Source of the DNA: Planctomycetota bacterium
GTDB taxonomy: Bacteria > Planctomycetota > Planctomycetia > Pirellulales > Pirellulaceae
Reading direction: 5' to 3'
DNA: 64,000 nucleotides
NCBI GenBank assembly: GCA_014381825.1
Contig: JACNKX010000198.1
Location: 1 to 64,000, forward strand
Positions within the stretch are counted from its first letter, which is position 1. Each line of letters begins with the position of its first letter. Shown here in pieces: positions 36,354 through 45,170 of the stretch. A model generated the notes under the pieces. It saw only the letters and a list, made by a program, of their open reading frames with translations. It was not told where the DNA came from and made no database searches. Position numbers and translations under genes: made by a program.

Positions 36354-36379
36354 ACGCCGACGATTCGAGCCGTCGGCGT
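36354..36379. terminator. Bidirectional hairpin between convergent genes
   Basis: ACGCCGACG, an 8-base loop, then CGTCGGCGT: a perfect 9-bp stem between the apbE stop and the convergent stop at 36429. A few T residues follow on the plus strand. Position and symmetry suit a shared terminator. Confidence 0.6.
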
Positions 36380-36428
36380 TGTTCAATCCAAGTTCGGGTC
36401 TGGCAGATTCATTGCCGTCGAGCGTTTC

Positions 36429-37652
36429 TTACCGTCGTCCCACCATGAACGACCCATTGTCCGCCACATTGAACAGGGGACGATAGTAGTCGTTGCCATA
36501 AGCGGAGCGAGCGCCGGGGTACCACACGAGGCTCATCGCAACATTCCACGACTCCTCAGCATGCCCGCGGCCGACCGTACCCGTGGCTTGCTCGGGAACG
36601 AGATAGGCAAAACCACCTTGCAACGCCCAGTCACAACTCAGCGGTAAGTGTAAGTCCGCACCGATCAAACCATCGCTATCACCTGTCCATCCGGCGTAGA
36701 GTCGGCTATTTGCACCTTCGAGCCCGTCGAAGTGATGGCGGTAGAAGAATGCGTACAAGTTCGTCGGCTCAAACGTCTCTGTAACGGCCGCCGCCCCATT
36801 CGAGAAAGTCGATAATTGCGTGTCTTCCTCGGTACTGGCGCTGAACCAGAATCCAAGTTCATGTAAACACGGAAACACCCAGCTCAATTCGCCACGGAGT
36901 TGGGCCAAACTTGTGTTGGCATACCAGTCGTCTGATAGGTAGTCGAACACAAGGCCACCTTGCAGGCCCCAATCAACTCGACGAAAGAGACCGCCAGTCA
37001 AAAACAACTGATGTCGAGTCTCGTCAGTAAACTCCGCCCCTGAAAGATTGCTCTGTGTGGCCTGCAGGCCGATCTGCGTTCCGAGTGCCCCGAAACAGGG
37101 AACTGGCGCTCCCCAGTTGAATCCTTCGTGAAATCCGAAGCTCCCGGTCTCACCTCGATTGACAGGCCCTGTGAATCCGTGAACGCCAGCAAACACCTCG
37201 AAGTTATCGATGCAAATGGTTGGGCACGGAATCGAAAAGCACTGAAAGCAGCCAGACCCACCGCAACAATCGCCACCAACAATGGCTCCCTTGCCACCAC
37301 CTTCGAATATAATGTCGCCTTCGTAAATCACATCGCCCTCGATCAGCTCTTGGCCGATAATGTTGGTCTCGGTGAACTGCTCTTGTCGCGGCGTAATGAC
37401 GCTACGGTGATCGCTCGCCAGTTGGTGGGTTACCCCTTCATATCCCGTCGGTCGAAGTGGCGACACGTCCGAGGTGGACGTATGAGACGCTGGGTGAACA
37501 GCCGTGGCAGGGGATTGTGTCGCCGCGGATCCTTGTCGGGCCCGGCGCAACGGATTCTCAGACTCAGCTCGAGCAATCTCGGGCGCGACGAGCAACACCG
37601 CCGTTAGGCTTATCGCAACAAAACCGCCGAAACGGTGCGGTAACATGTTCAT
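36429..37652 (-). CDS. Exported beta-barrel-like protein, planctomycete family
   Basis: A protein of 407 residues with a signal peptide (HRFGGFVAISLTAVLLVAPEIARAE); GAGG lies 7 bases before the ATG. After a low-complexity Ser/Pro/Thr stretch comes a Cys cluster, CCGGSGCFQCFSIPCPTIC, then a long region of alternating strands rich in aromatic residues and Gly (LEVFAGVHGF-like FEVFAGVHGFTGPVNRG, GLQGGLVFDYLSDDWY, RLYAGWTGDSDGLIGADL) that resembles an outer-membrane beta-barrel. The C-terminus ends in SFMVGRR. I recognise the general pattern from planctomycete outer-membrane-type proteins of unknown function (possibly the DUF6666 family), but the function is unknown. Confidence 0.75.
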   Translation of the reverse strand: MNMLPHRFGGFVAISLTAVLLVAPEIARAESENPLRRARQGSAATQSPATAVHPASHTSTSDVSPLRPTGYEGVTHQLASDHRSVITPRQEQFTETNIIGQELIEGDVIYEGDIIFEGGGKGAIVGGDCCGGSGCFQCFSIPCPTICIDNFEVFAGVHGFTGPVNRGETGSFGFHEGFNWGAPVPCFGALGTQIGLQATQSNLSGAEFTDETRHQLFLTGGLFRRVDWGLQGGLVFDYLSDDWYANTSLAQLRGELSWVFPCLHELGFWFSASTEEDTQLSTFSNGAAAVTETFEPTNLYAFFYRHHFDGLEGANSRLYAGWTGDSDGLIGADLHLPLSCDWALQGGFAYLVPEQATGTVGRGHAEESWNVAMSLVWYPGARSAYGNDYYRPLFNVADNGSFMVGRR

Positions 37653-37821
37653 GATCCGTCCTCTACGTGGCTACAGCGAGGTCCAGCACCAAACCGGAAT
37701 CTCTTCGTAGCCAACGTATCGGACATGACCTAACCGGAACTTCCGTTAAAATCGGAATAATCCGCAAACTTTACCACGGTAACTCATAGTTACGCTCGTC
37801 GCATGTGCTAGCGATCTCGCG

Positions 37822-38496
37822 CTAAGGCCTTTCGACCTTTATCCCTCGCAGCTGGATGTTGTCCCAGTCGCCCGTATCGTCGAACGAGCCGATACCAACT
37901 CGTCCCCAGCTGAACGTCTTGTTGCTGGCAGTCATTACAGGCGATTCCATATCATCATAGAAGATTTGAATCGAGCCTGATTTCGTATCGCGTGTGATCC
38001 GCACATGATGCCATTGTTCATCCCAATCGGTACCGGGTGTGGTCTTCGTCGAGATCTTTGTCCGAGGCGCATCGTTGACGATGAAGATCTGGTTGGCGTG
38101 ATCGTCCGTCTTCTTGCCAAGATGCACGTAGTAAAAGTGCGCGGGATTTTGGTACCCAAAAAACAGGCAAACGTCTCGGTGACCGTAGTCTTTATGGGTA
38201 CTCAGCACGTCTGCATCTAGAACGAAGTCACTAACGCTGATGTCCTTCAGCAGGGCAATGTTGTAGGGACTTCGATGCGGAGGTTCGTACTTGCTCCGCT
38301 TTTCGAACTGGCTGTAGACGTGGCCTTTGTCCGTCTCTTTGACCTTCCAAGCCTTCGCGTCCGTCGGCTCCCACTGCTTCGCGCCGCTCTCGAAGTCCTC
38401 GTCGATGACCATGGGCAACGTATCTCTCGCGGTCAAGTCACCACGATTCAGAAGGAGGAATGTCGCGATCATTACGCCGTTTGCAATTCGTCTCAT
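37822..38496 (-). CDS. Exported concanavalin-fold (DUF1080-like) protein
   Basis: ATG at 38496 is chosen because AAGGAG lies 8 bases upstream; an earlier frame start would run into the ribosome site. The 224-residue product starts with a signal peptide (MRRIANGVMIATFLLL). The rest, for example DEDFESGAKQWEPTD, DFVLDADVLSTHKDYGHRD, FFGYQNPAHFYYVHLG, WHHVRITRDTKSGSIQIF, FSWGRVGIGSFDDTGDWDN, is the beta-sandwich pattern of the laminarin/lectin-like fold found in the 3-keto-disaccharide hydrolase (DUF1080) group. A role in binding or cleaving a carbohydrate outside the cytoplasm is likely from the fold; catalytic residues cannot be named. Confidence 0.75.
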   Translation of the reverse strand: MRRIANGVMIATFLLLNRGDLTARDTLPMVIDEDFESGAKQWEPTDAKAWKVKETDKGHVYSQFEKRSKYEPPHRSPYNIALLKDISVSDFVLDADVLSTHKDYGHRDVCLFFGYQNPAHFYYVHLGKKTDDHANQIFIVNDAPRTKISTKTTPGTDWDEQWHHVRITRDTKSGSIQIFYDDMESPVMTASNKTFSWGRVGIGSFDDTGDWDNIQLRGIKVERP

Positions 38497-38729
38497 CTCC
38501 ATCACTCCTTCAATAAGAATGGATAGCTCGTAGGGTAATTGGGCCAATCTTTAGAGGCTTCGATTCGCGATGTCGAACGACAGCGTAACCTACCTCGAAA
38601 ACCAAATCCACGTGTACGGCGTCTCACTACGTGACAGCCCGAGTGCATTTGCACACGAAGTCCTCACTCAACCCCTTTCTACCAATCCTTGTCAGGCGCG
38701 GATAAAGGCTCATTTCCCAAGGAGTAGCA

Positions 38730-39935
38730 ATGATGCGACGACAGAATGTTTCGGTGTTGCTGGTGGCGTTGGCGGCATGTTTCGCCACGGCCAATACGGC
38801 GTCCGCGCGTATCAAGCTAATTACGCTTCCCGTCAGGGAACGAGTCGAAATTCAGCTTGACAATGCTAATGCCACACTGGTTGAAGAAGAACGAATTGTG
38901 CCTCTCGTCAAGGGTGTCAATCAAGTCGATTTCTCTTGGGCGAACACACAGATCGATCCCGATACAATCCTGTTTCGCGTGTTGCCGCGACCTGACGGCA
39001 AGGCGGCGGCATTGGACGTAAAAGTACTCTCGGTCAGTTATCCGCCCAACGAAAACGCACTCGTATGGCAAGTCGCAGCAGGCGGTTCTGGTTCTGCTCG
39101 AGTACGAATCAGCTATCTGCTGGGAAACTTGACCAAGAGTTTCAACTATCGCGCCGTGGCTGATCACGACGAGAGGACGCTGGTGCTTTCGCAGTACATT
39201 CGCTTGCAAAATTTCGCGAACGAAGCGTTTGGTTCGACCGGGCTGTGGGCGGGCTTCGGACCTCGCTTCCTCAAGGCCATCGGCATCAACGAGACCAAGC
39301 AGATGCTGATGGAAAAATACGAGAAAGTTCCCGTCAAAAAGACCTACACAGCGGACGCAACAGAGTTTGGCTATTTGGATCGCCCGAAGAACAAGCTGAC
39401 CGTCCCGATGCACTACGTCTTGACGAATAACAAGGCGAATAAGCTAGGGCAGGCACCACTGCAATTTGGAAAGGTTCGTATCTTTCAGGACGATGGTCGC
39501 GGCTCGACCGCCTTCATCGGCGAAGACTGGGGGAAGTTCACCCCGCTGGACGACGAAATGCGGTTGTACGTTGGTACAGCGCAAGACGTCGTTGTCGTTC
39601 GCACGATCGACAAGAACGAACAAAAGCGAGTTGCGGGAAATCTCTACAACCGCGAAGTCATCGTCAAATTCGAGATCGAGAACTTCAAGGATCGCGCCAT
39701 CGCGCTAGACGTGTCGGAAAGCGTGCGTGCGATTCGTAACGAGGTGGCCGGCGACACGGGCCGCGACGTCGAGTGGGAGATCGGGGCAGAAACGACATTT
39801 CCCGGTGGGCTTGATAAGTCGCGTAGTACTTTCGACAAGATCGTTCTGCATGCCAACTTGGACGCTCGCGGTGCCGATGGAACTGCCAAAAAGATCGTTC
39901 ACAAGTTGCACGTGATTATCAAAAACGAATGGTAA
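38730..39935 (+). CDS. DUF4139-like exported protein 1
   Basis: A 401-residue protein with a signal peptide (MMRRQNVSVLLVALAACFATANTASA). AAGGAG precedes ATGATG; either ATG may serve. It has the layout of the two genes behind it: VKGVNQVDFSWANTQIDPDTI near the N-terminus, WQVAAGGSGSARVRISYL, RVADHDERTLVLSQYIRL in the middle, then GKVRIFQDDGRGSTAFIGED and RNREVIVKFEIENF-like strands at the end. This resembles the DUF4139/mucoidy-inhibitor type domain. It is shorter and more divergent than the next two and lacks their central insertion. First gene of a three-gene cluster; the gap to gene 2 is 22 bases. Function unknown. Confidence 0.75.
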   Translation: MMRRQNVSVLLVALAACFATANTASARIKLITLPVRERVEIQLDNANATLVEEERIVPLVKGVNQVDFSWANTQIDPDTILFRVLPRPDGKAAALDVKVLSVSYPPNENALVWQVAAGGSGSARVRISYLLGNLTKSFNYRAVADHDERTLVLSQYIRLQNFANEAFGSTGLWAGFGPRFLKAIGINETKQMLMEKYEKVPVKKTYTADATEFGYLDRPKNKLTVPMHYVLTNNKANKLGQAPLQFGKVRIFQDDGRGSTAFIGEDWGKFTPLDDEMRLYVGTAQDVVVVRTIDKNEQKRVAGNLYNREVIVKFEIENFKDRAIALDVSESVRAIRNEVAGDTGRDVEWEIGAETTFPGGLDKSRSTFDKIVLHANLDARGADGTAKKIVHKLHVIIKNEW

Positions 39936-39957
39936 ACCGGCCACCGCCAGGAAAGAG

Positions 39958-41382
39958 ATGAATATGCGACTCATTACTTCATTCGCGATGGCGCTGTTGA
40001 TCGTAGTGTTGGCAGCAACGCTGCAAGCCAAGAACGTCGACCTCGCGACCGTTCCCGATCGCGACACCGTGCAATTGACCATTTACAACTCGGAAGATAT
40101 CACCTTGGTCCGCGAAACTCGCAAGGTGAGTTTCAACCAGGGCGGCAACCCGCTGCAGTTCAGTTGGGCGAATACACTGATCGATCCCACGTCAGTACAA
40201 CTGCGATTCTTGACTCAGCCCGATAAGCTCGAAGTGCTCGATACCACGTTCCCGCACGACAAGCCGCAGATGCTGTACTGGAACGTGCAGAGCGAGATTG
40301 ACGGCGAAGCGACGATCGAAATCACCTACTTCACCAGCGGAATTCGCTGGTCGGCCGATTACGTCTTGGTCGCTGATCAGGAAGAAACGCAGGTTGGCTT
40401 TGAAGGGTTTGTCCGCGTGTTCAACGACTCAGGGGAAGAGTACGAGAACGCCCAAGTGCGACTTGTGGTGGGCAAAATCAATCTCGTGGAAAAGATAGCC
40501 CAGCTGGCACGCGTGCCAATCACCGCGGTTGCGGAAATGGAGGAGGCAACAAAAGCAAGGCTACAACTGCAAGCGACACGTAGATTTTTTGACGCTCCCG
40601 CTAGTGGGCCAGTTGCGGCAGATGCCAGTTCACCCACTCCAAAAGATGTCATTAAAGAAGGGCTGAGCGAATACTTTATTTACACGATCGAAGGAACCGA
40701 AACGATCGCCAACGGTTGGTCGAAACGAATGCGGAGTCTCAAGCCCGTCGAAGTACCGCTTAAGATTCAGTACCGCTACCGCGAGGCCGAATACGGCCAG
40801 CAACTTGTCCGAATGTATCTGATGCGGAATGACAACGCGTCGAAGCTGGGAACGACACCCCTGCCTGATGGAACCGTACGAGTGTTTCGCGACAACGGCC
40901 GTGACGGATTGAGCTTCCTGGTAGCACAGCCGATCAACTACATCGCCATCGGCGACAAGATCGAGTTGCATCTGGGGCCAGATCCGGAAGTCATGTTCGA
41001 ATTGATCAAGTTAAAGGTATGGCGCGACAACATTTGGATGCAAGTCAAAGGCACGAACCTGTATCGCCGTGTTGATCAGCCCGACGTGGAGATCGAAGTA
41101 CGAAGCTCCGTGGTCGGCTGGAGCGACCGCACAATCTTCGCACAACGTGTGCGCAACTATTCGGCTAAGCCAATCGACTTGGAGGTGCGGCGCTCGTTCG
41201 ACGGACATGCTGTCTTTCGCAGTCTGCTAACTACTGCTGAGTACGACTTTCGCACTGTGCAATACACCGCGGTCGTGCCGCCCGGCGAGCAGTCGGACCT
41301 GCTTTACGAGTTGCTTGTTCACCAGGGCCGTAACGCGAAGCAAAACAACCTTACCATTGAGAAAGCCGAGATCACCCCATGA
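39958..41382 (+). CDS. DUF4139-like exported protein 2
   Basis: A 474-residue protein with a signal peptide (ITSFAMALLIVVLAATLQA) and an AAGAGATG ribosome/start region. Motifs: VPDRDTVQLTIYNSEDITLV, LQFSWANTLIDPTSVQL, IEITYFTSGIRWSADYVLV, EGLSEYFIYTIEGTETIANG and GTVRVFRDNGRDGLSFLVAQ. These match the DUF4139 beta-sandwich pattern (xYxxxxxxWxPxYxL and a late GxVxVFxDxG). The central part (~200-225) holds a variable AETMEE.. to ..SPTPKD segment. Its stop overlaps the next gene by ATGA, indicating translational coupling. It is clearly a paralogue of the next gene, with whole stretches identical. Function unknown; likely periplasmic or surface. Confidence 0.8.
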   Translation: MNMRLITSFAMALLIVVLAATLQAKNVDLATVPDRDTVQLTIYNSEDITLVRETRKVSFNQGGNPLQFSWANTLIDPTSVQLRFLTQPDKLEVLDTTFPHDKPQMLYWNVQSEIDGEATIEITYFTSGIRWSADYVLVADQEETQVGFEGFVRVFNDSGEEYENAQVRLVVGKINLVEKIAQLARVPITAVAEMEEATKARLQLQATRRFFDAPASGPVAADASSPTPKDVIKEGLSEYFIYTIEGTETIANGWSKRMRSLKPVEVPLKIQYRYREAEYGQQLVRMYLMRNDNASKLGTTPLPDGTVRVFRDNGRDGLSFLVAQPINYIAIGDKIELHLGPDPEVMFELIKLKVWRDNIWMQVKGTNLYRRVDQPDVEIEVRSSVVGWSDRTIFAQRVRNYSAKPIDLEVRRSFDGHAVFRSLLTTAEYDFRTVQYTAVVPPGEQSDLLYELLVHQGRNAKQNNLTIEKAEITP

Positions 41383-42803
41383 TGCGACCAGCGATTTGCA
41401 ACACGCTCGCCGTCTGGTTGATCTTGACGGCGTGTTCGGCGGCGATCGTACGAGCGGAGAATGTTGATCTGTCAACCGTTCCCGATCGCGATACCGTTCA
41501 ATTGACGATTTACAATTCGGAAGATCTCACGCTCGTTCGCGAGACCCGCAAGATCAGCTTCAAGCGCGGCCTCAACCCGCTGCAATTCAGCTGGGCCAAC
41601 ACGCTGATCGATCCGACATCCGTCGAACTACGTTTTCTGACGCACGCGGACGAACTCGACGTACTCGATACAACGTTTCCGCATGACAAGCCACAAATGC
41701 TGTACTGGAACGTCGGGAGCGAATTCGAGGGCGAGGTGACAATCGAGATCACGTACTTTACTAGCGGTATCCGCTGGTCGGCTGACTATGTACTCGTGAC
41801 CAATCGTGACGAAACCAAAGTCGCATTCGAAGGATTCGTCCGTGTCTTTAACAGTTCAGGCGAGAAATATGAAGACGCGCAAGTCCGGCTAGTCGTAGGC
41901 AAGATTAACCTTGTCGAAAAGATTGCCCAACTCGCCCGAATATCGGTGGATGATGTCAGCCTGCTGAGCAAAAAAGTCGGCGACCGCTTAAAGAGAGATG
42001 CCGCTAAAGAGGTGATGTTTGGAGACGCTCTGCGTGTCGGTGGACTGGGTGGCGGAGGTGCTCGTGAGGAAAAGCAAATCATCAAAGAGGGGCTCAGTGA
42101 ATACTTCATCTTCACCATTGAAGGGACCGAGACGATCGCAAACGGTTGGTCGAAGCGAATGCGGAGCCTGAAGCCGGTCGACGTACCGCTGAAGATCCAG
42201 TATCGCTATCGCGAAGCCGAGTACGGCAAACAACTTGTTCGCATGTATCTGATGCGAAACGACCAAAAGTCAGAACTAGGTACCACGCCCTTGCCCGACG
42301 GTATGGTTCGCGTCTTCCGCGACAACGGTCGCGACGGACTCAGCTTCCTCGTCGCCCGAGCGATTAAGTACATCCCAATCGGCGACAAGATCGAGTTGAA
42401 CCTTGGTGCCGACTCTGAAGTCAGCTTCGACTTGGTGAAGGGGCGCGTTTGGCGAAGCCACATCTGGATCAAACTCGACGGCGCGAACGTGTTGCGTCGC
42501 GTCGACGATGGCAAACTCGCTGTAGACATCCGTGGTTCTGTCGCAGGCTGGGATGAACACAACTATTTCATCCAGCACGTTCGCAATTTCACCAATAAAC
42601 CGATCGAGTTGGAGATTCGTCGATTACTCCCTGGCCACATTGTTTGTCGCAATGCACTTGGAGCAAAGTTGCACGACTACCAGACCATCCAGATGACCGC
42701 AAAAGTAAATGCCGGACAGCGCGCCGAACTTCGATACGAAGTGGTTCAGCACATGGGACGGAACGAGAAGCAGGCTAACTTGAAGCTTGTCGACGTTCGA
42801 TGA
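41379..42803 (+). CDS. DUF4139-like exported protein 3
   Basis: Also 474 residues, coupled by ATGA to the previous gene. A signal peptide (LAVWLILTACSAAIVRA) is followed by NVDLSTVPDRDTVQLTIYNS, almost identical to gene 2. Long stretches are shared, including YFTSGIRWSADYVLV, QVRLVVGKINLVEKIAQLAR and GTETIANGWSKRMRSLKPV. The variable middle here is VSLLSKKVGDRLKRDAAKEV and GGLGGGGAREEKQ. The C-terminus (GRNEKQANLKLVDVR) differs slightly. The high similarity points to tandem duplication with selection to keep both products. A joint structure built from the three proteins is possible but only inferred. Confidence 0.8.
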   Translation: MMRPAICNTLAVWLILTACSAAIVRAENVDLSTVPDRDTVQLTIYNSEDLTLVRETRKISFKRGLNPLQFSWANTLIDPTSVELRFLTHADELDVLDTTFPHDKPQMLYWNVGSEFEGEVTIEITYFTSGIRWSADYVLVTNRDETKVAFEGFVRVFNSSGEKYEDAQVRLVVGKINLVEKIAQLARISVDDVSLLSKKVGDRLKRDAAKEVMFGDALRVGGLGGGGAREEKQIIKEGLSEYFIFTIEGTETIANGWSKRMRSLKPVDVPLKIQYRYREAEYGKQLVRMYLMRNDQKSELGTTPLPDGMVRVFRDNGRDGLSFLVARAIKYIPIGDKIELNLGADSEVSFDLVKGRVWRSHIWIKLDGANVLRRVDDGKLAVDIRGSVAGWDEHNYFIQHVRNFTNKPIELEIRRLLPGHIVCRNALGAKLHDYQTIQMTAKVNAGQRAELRYEVVQHMGRNEKQANLKLVDVR

Positions 42804-43163
42804 ATCTGGTCGACATTTCTCACACTGAACGCGGCTAAGGCTGCCAGAAGTTACGCCCGCTCGAACGTCGCGACCGTTGACCATGTCGGGCCAGGAGTTG
42901 GACAGAGTCGCAGGAATTGGGGCCACTCTGACTTGCAGAACATTCTTGGACGATCGAGCTAAGCTGAGGGGCTGTGCGGCAAATAGGGTACTGGCGGCAA
43001 CTCTGCCGATCGTTGCGAGTTTAGCAGTCGATCTGGAAGTTCTATTTATTCGGGCCGTGCCGGTTCGATCAATTCTATCGGTGAAGAATATTAGGTCCCA
43101 GCGTTGATGCACCAGGGTGAGGTACGCGTCGCGGGGATTAGCCCACGAATCGGAGATTCAAGG
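42804..43163. other. Intergenic, leader of QKG-repeat gene
   Basis: No gene supported. It should hold the terminator of the DUF4139-like cluster and the promoter of the next gene. The last bases carry GGAG at 43152-43155. I see no strong hairpin. Confidence 0.4.
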
Positions 43164-44003
43164 ATGAAGTTTGCAAAGATTACCCTCAGCTTGTTAGCCG
43201 TCGCGCTGCTAGCGGCGGCACCGAACTCTGTGTTCGCGGGACGCGGATTGCTCGATGGTGGCTGTGGTTGTGCCACTCAAAAGTCTTGTGGATGCGCGGC
43301 TCAAAAGTCGTGCGGCTGCGCAACGCAAAAGGGCGGACACATCGCTCAGAAGGGCAGTATATTCCAGAAGGGCAGCATCTTTCAGAAGGGACATGTCCAT
43401 CAAAAGGGTGCCGTTGTTCAGAAGGGCGGCATCGCACAGAAAGGATGCGGTTCGAGCAAAGGCGGTGGTTGTGGAAGTTGCTCAATCTGTCTTCCACGAA
43501 TTCTACCTGCTCTGTTGCATGGAATTGATTCGGTTCTGAACAAAGTTTTCTGCTGCAATCACTGTGGTTCATCGAAGGGTTGTGGTTGTGCCACGCAAAA
43601 AGGCGGTGTCCATCAAAAAGGCCACGTCTTCCAAAAAGGGCATGTCACACAGAAGGGTGGGAGCTGTGGTTGCGGAGCGACGCACAAAGGACCTAGCGAT
43701 CCGTTCGTCGACGACCTTCAACCGCCGCCAATTCCCGCTTCAGACGCCGACGCCCGACTTCGCACGCGTCGTGAAACTGCGAGGCCTGTTAGCCAAAGCA
43801 CGATCCGGCGCCCGACTCGATCGGTCATTAAGACAGCATCGGCAGTGACTCGCGAGCCGCGAGCTTTGCCAGCGGAACTCGTCTTGCCGATCGAAAAGCG
43901 GCGTGAAGTGAAGACCGTCGTGCAGCCGAATACAGGTTCGGTCATCCGCACGAGCGCGACAACGACAAGCGGATTGATCGTCCCAACGAATCCGCTTCGC
44001 TAG
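43164..44003 (+). CDS. Secreted Cys/Gly protein with QKG hexarepeats
   Basis: ATG at 43164 is selected because GGAG lies 8 bases upstream and a clean signal peptide follows (MKFAKITLSLLAVALLAAAP, cleavage near NSVFAG). The 279-residue product has three parts: residues 34-57 with CGCATQKS-type Cys-Gly units; two arrays of xxxQKG hexarepeats (about 58-94 and 140-165, units such as SIFQKG, HVHQKG, HVFQKG) split by a cysteine-containing segment, ICLPRILPALLHGIDSVLNK then VFCCNHCG; and a Pro/Arg/Thr-rich tail. Regular Lys in a Cys-rich secreted protein suggests cross-linking, metal or nucleic-acid or polysaccharide contact. I do not know a named family. Stands alone, convergent with the next gene. 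Confidence 0.8.
   Translation: MKFAKITLSLLAVALLAAAPNSVFAGRGLLDGGCGCATQKSCGCAAQKSCGCATQKGGHIAQKGSIFQKGSIFQKGHVHQKGAVVQKGGIAQKGCGSSKGGGCGSCSICLPRILPALLHGIDSVLNKVFCCNHCGSSKGCGCATQKGGVHQKGHVFQKGHVTQKGGSCGCGATHKGPSDPFVDDLQPPPIPASDADARLRTRRETARPVSQSTIRRPTRSVIKTASAVTREPRALPAELVLPIEKRREVKTVVQPNTGSVIRTSATTTSGLIVPTNPLR
43263..43658 (+). repeat. Coding hexarepeats (xxxQKG) in two arrays
   Basis: About twelve units with CAGAAGGGC/CAAAAGGGC-type DNA cores encoding Q-K-G. The first array has SIFQKG twice in a row. DNA of units differs mainly at third positions, so the repeats are maintained at protein level rather than being freshly copied DNA. Confidence 0.8.
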
Positions 44004-44027
44004 GTCAGAACGAGCCTGACGATGCGA

Positions 44028-45170
44028 TCAGGCATTGAGAGCTTGATCGAGGTCATCGCGAAGATCTTCAAATGCTTCGAGACCGACCGAGATCCGGATC
44101 AGTTCATCGCGAATCCCGTGAGACAGCCGGTCGGCGGCGTCGTAACTCGCATGCGACATCGCCGCTGGCTGTTCGATTAAGGACTCGACGGCTCCTAAGC
44201 TAACTGCCAGCTGAAACAGCTTCGTCGATTCGGCGACTCGTTTTGTCTTTGCGAAGTCGCCGACCACCTCGAAGCTCAACATCGCGCCATAGCCACCATT
44301 CATTTGCCCCGTCGCGACTTCGTGCCCGGGGTGAGACGACAGGCCTGGATAGAGAACTCGTTGGATGCGTGAATCAGATTCGAGAAACTCGGCCAGCCGT
44401 TGTGCCGTGCGACATTGCTCTCGAACACGCAACTCCAAAGTCTTTAATCCCCGTGACATCAGAAACGACTCGAACGGCCCCATCACCGCTCCCGTCGCGT
44501 TTTGGATGAAATACAACCGGTCGTACAGCTCTCTCTCTGACACGACGATGGCTCCGCCAAGCGCATCGCTATGCCCACCGAGATACTTCGTCGCCGAATG
44601 CATGACAATGTCGATGCCAAGTTCCAGTGGCCGCGTCAACACCGGCGTGGCGAATGTGTTGTCGATGGCCGTGAGAACGCCATGTCGCTTCGCAATTTCG
44701 ACACACGCTTTCAAGTCCGTGATCGACATCAACGGATTTCCCGGCGATTCGAGCCACAGCAATTTCGTTTGTGGAGTAATGGCGCGTTCGAACTCGTCGA
44801 GGTCGCCCGTTGAGGTCAACGATACCGAAACCCCTGTCCGATTCACAATCTTGTGGAGGAGCCGATAGGTCCCCCCGTAAATGTCCGACCCCGCGACGAT
44901 GTGGTCACCCGATTCGAGGAGCATCGTCACGCAGTGGGTCGCCGCCATGCCGGATGAGAACGCGAGAGCGGCAGTGCCCGACTCGAGCGATGCCAGTGTT
45001 TGTTCGAGGTTTTTCCGCGTGGGATTCCCGCTCCGCGCGTAGTCGAACTCGCGCCACTCTCCGGCATGGTGTTGGACGTACGTCGTTGCCATGTGAATCG
45101 GTGGCACCACCGCGCCCGTTTGCTCGTCTCGCTCATTTCCGACGTGGATAGCTCGCGTGCGGAACTTCAT
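44028..45170 (-). CDS. Cystathionine gamma-lyase/beta-lyase-type PLP enzyme
   Basis: A 380-residue protein with the full Cys/Met-metabolism PLP fold. Motifs: TRAIHVGNERDEQTGAVVPP, YARSGNPTRKNLEQTLASLE (phosphate-binding Tyr/Arg), FSSGMAATHCV, WLESPGNPLMSITDL, DNTFATP with the cofactor Asp, and HSATKYLGGHSDALGG with the Schiff-base lysine. The C-terminal SLGAVESLIEQPAAMSHAS is also conserved. Such enzymes cleave or form cystathionine in trans-sulfuration. The order relative to the next gene (coupled by ATGA at 45167-45170) supports cysteine/methionine interconversion. Lyase versus synthase cannot be settled from motifs alone. A weak GCCTGA/TCAGGC hairpin overlaps its stop, convergent with the QKG gene. 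Confidence 0.85.
   Translation of the reverse strand: MKFRTRAIHVGNERDEQTGAVVPPIHMATTYVQHHAGEWREFDYARSGNPTRKNLEQTLASLESGTAALAFSSGMAATHCVTMLLESGDHIVAGSDIYGGTYRLLHKIVNRTGVSVSLTSTGDLDEFERAITPQTKLLWLESPGNPLMSITDLKACVEIAKRHGVLTAIDNTFATPVLTRPLELGIDIVMHSATKYLGGHSDALGGAIVVSERELYDRLYFIQNATGAVMGPFESFLMSRGLKTLELRVREQCRTAQRLAEFLESDSRIQRVLYPGLSSHPGHEVATGQMNGGYGAMLSFEVVGDFAKTKRVAESTKLFQLAVSLGAVESLIEQPAAMSHASYDAADRLSHGIRDELIRISVGLEAFEDLRDDLDQALNA

Noticed and set aside
43263-43658. Repeats in the QKG gene considered as a CRISPR array
   Set aside because: The units are 18 bp, in frame, code for xxxQKG and have no spacers of constant length; no cas gene is present.
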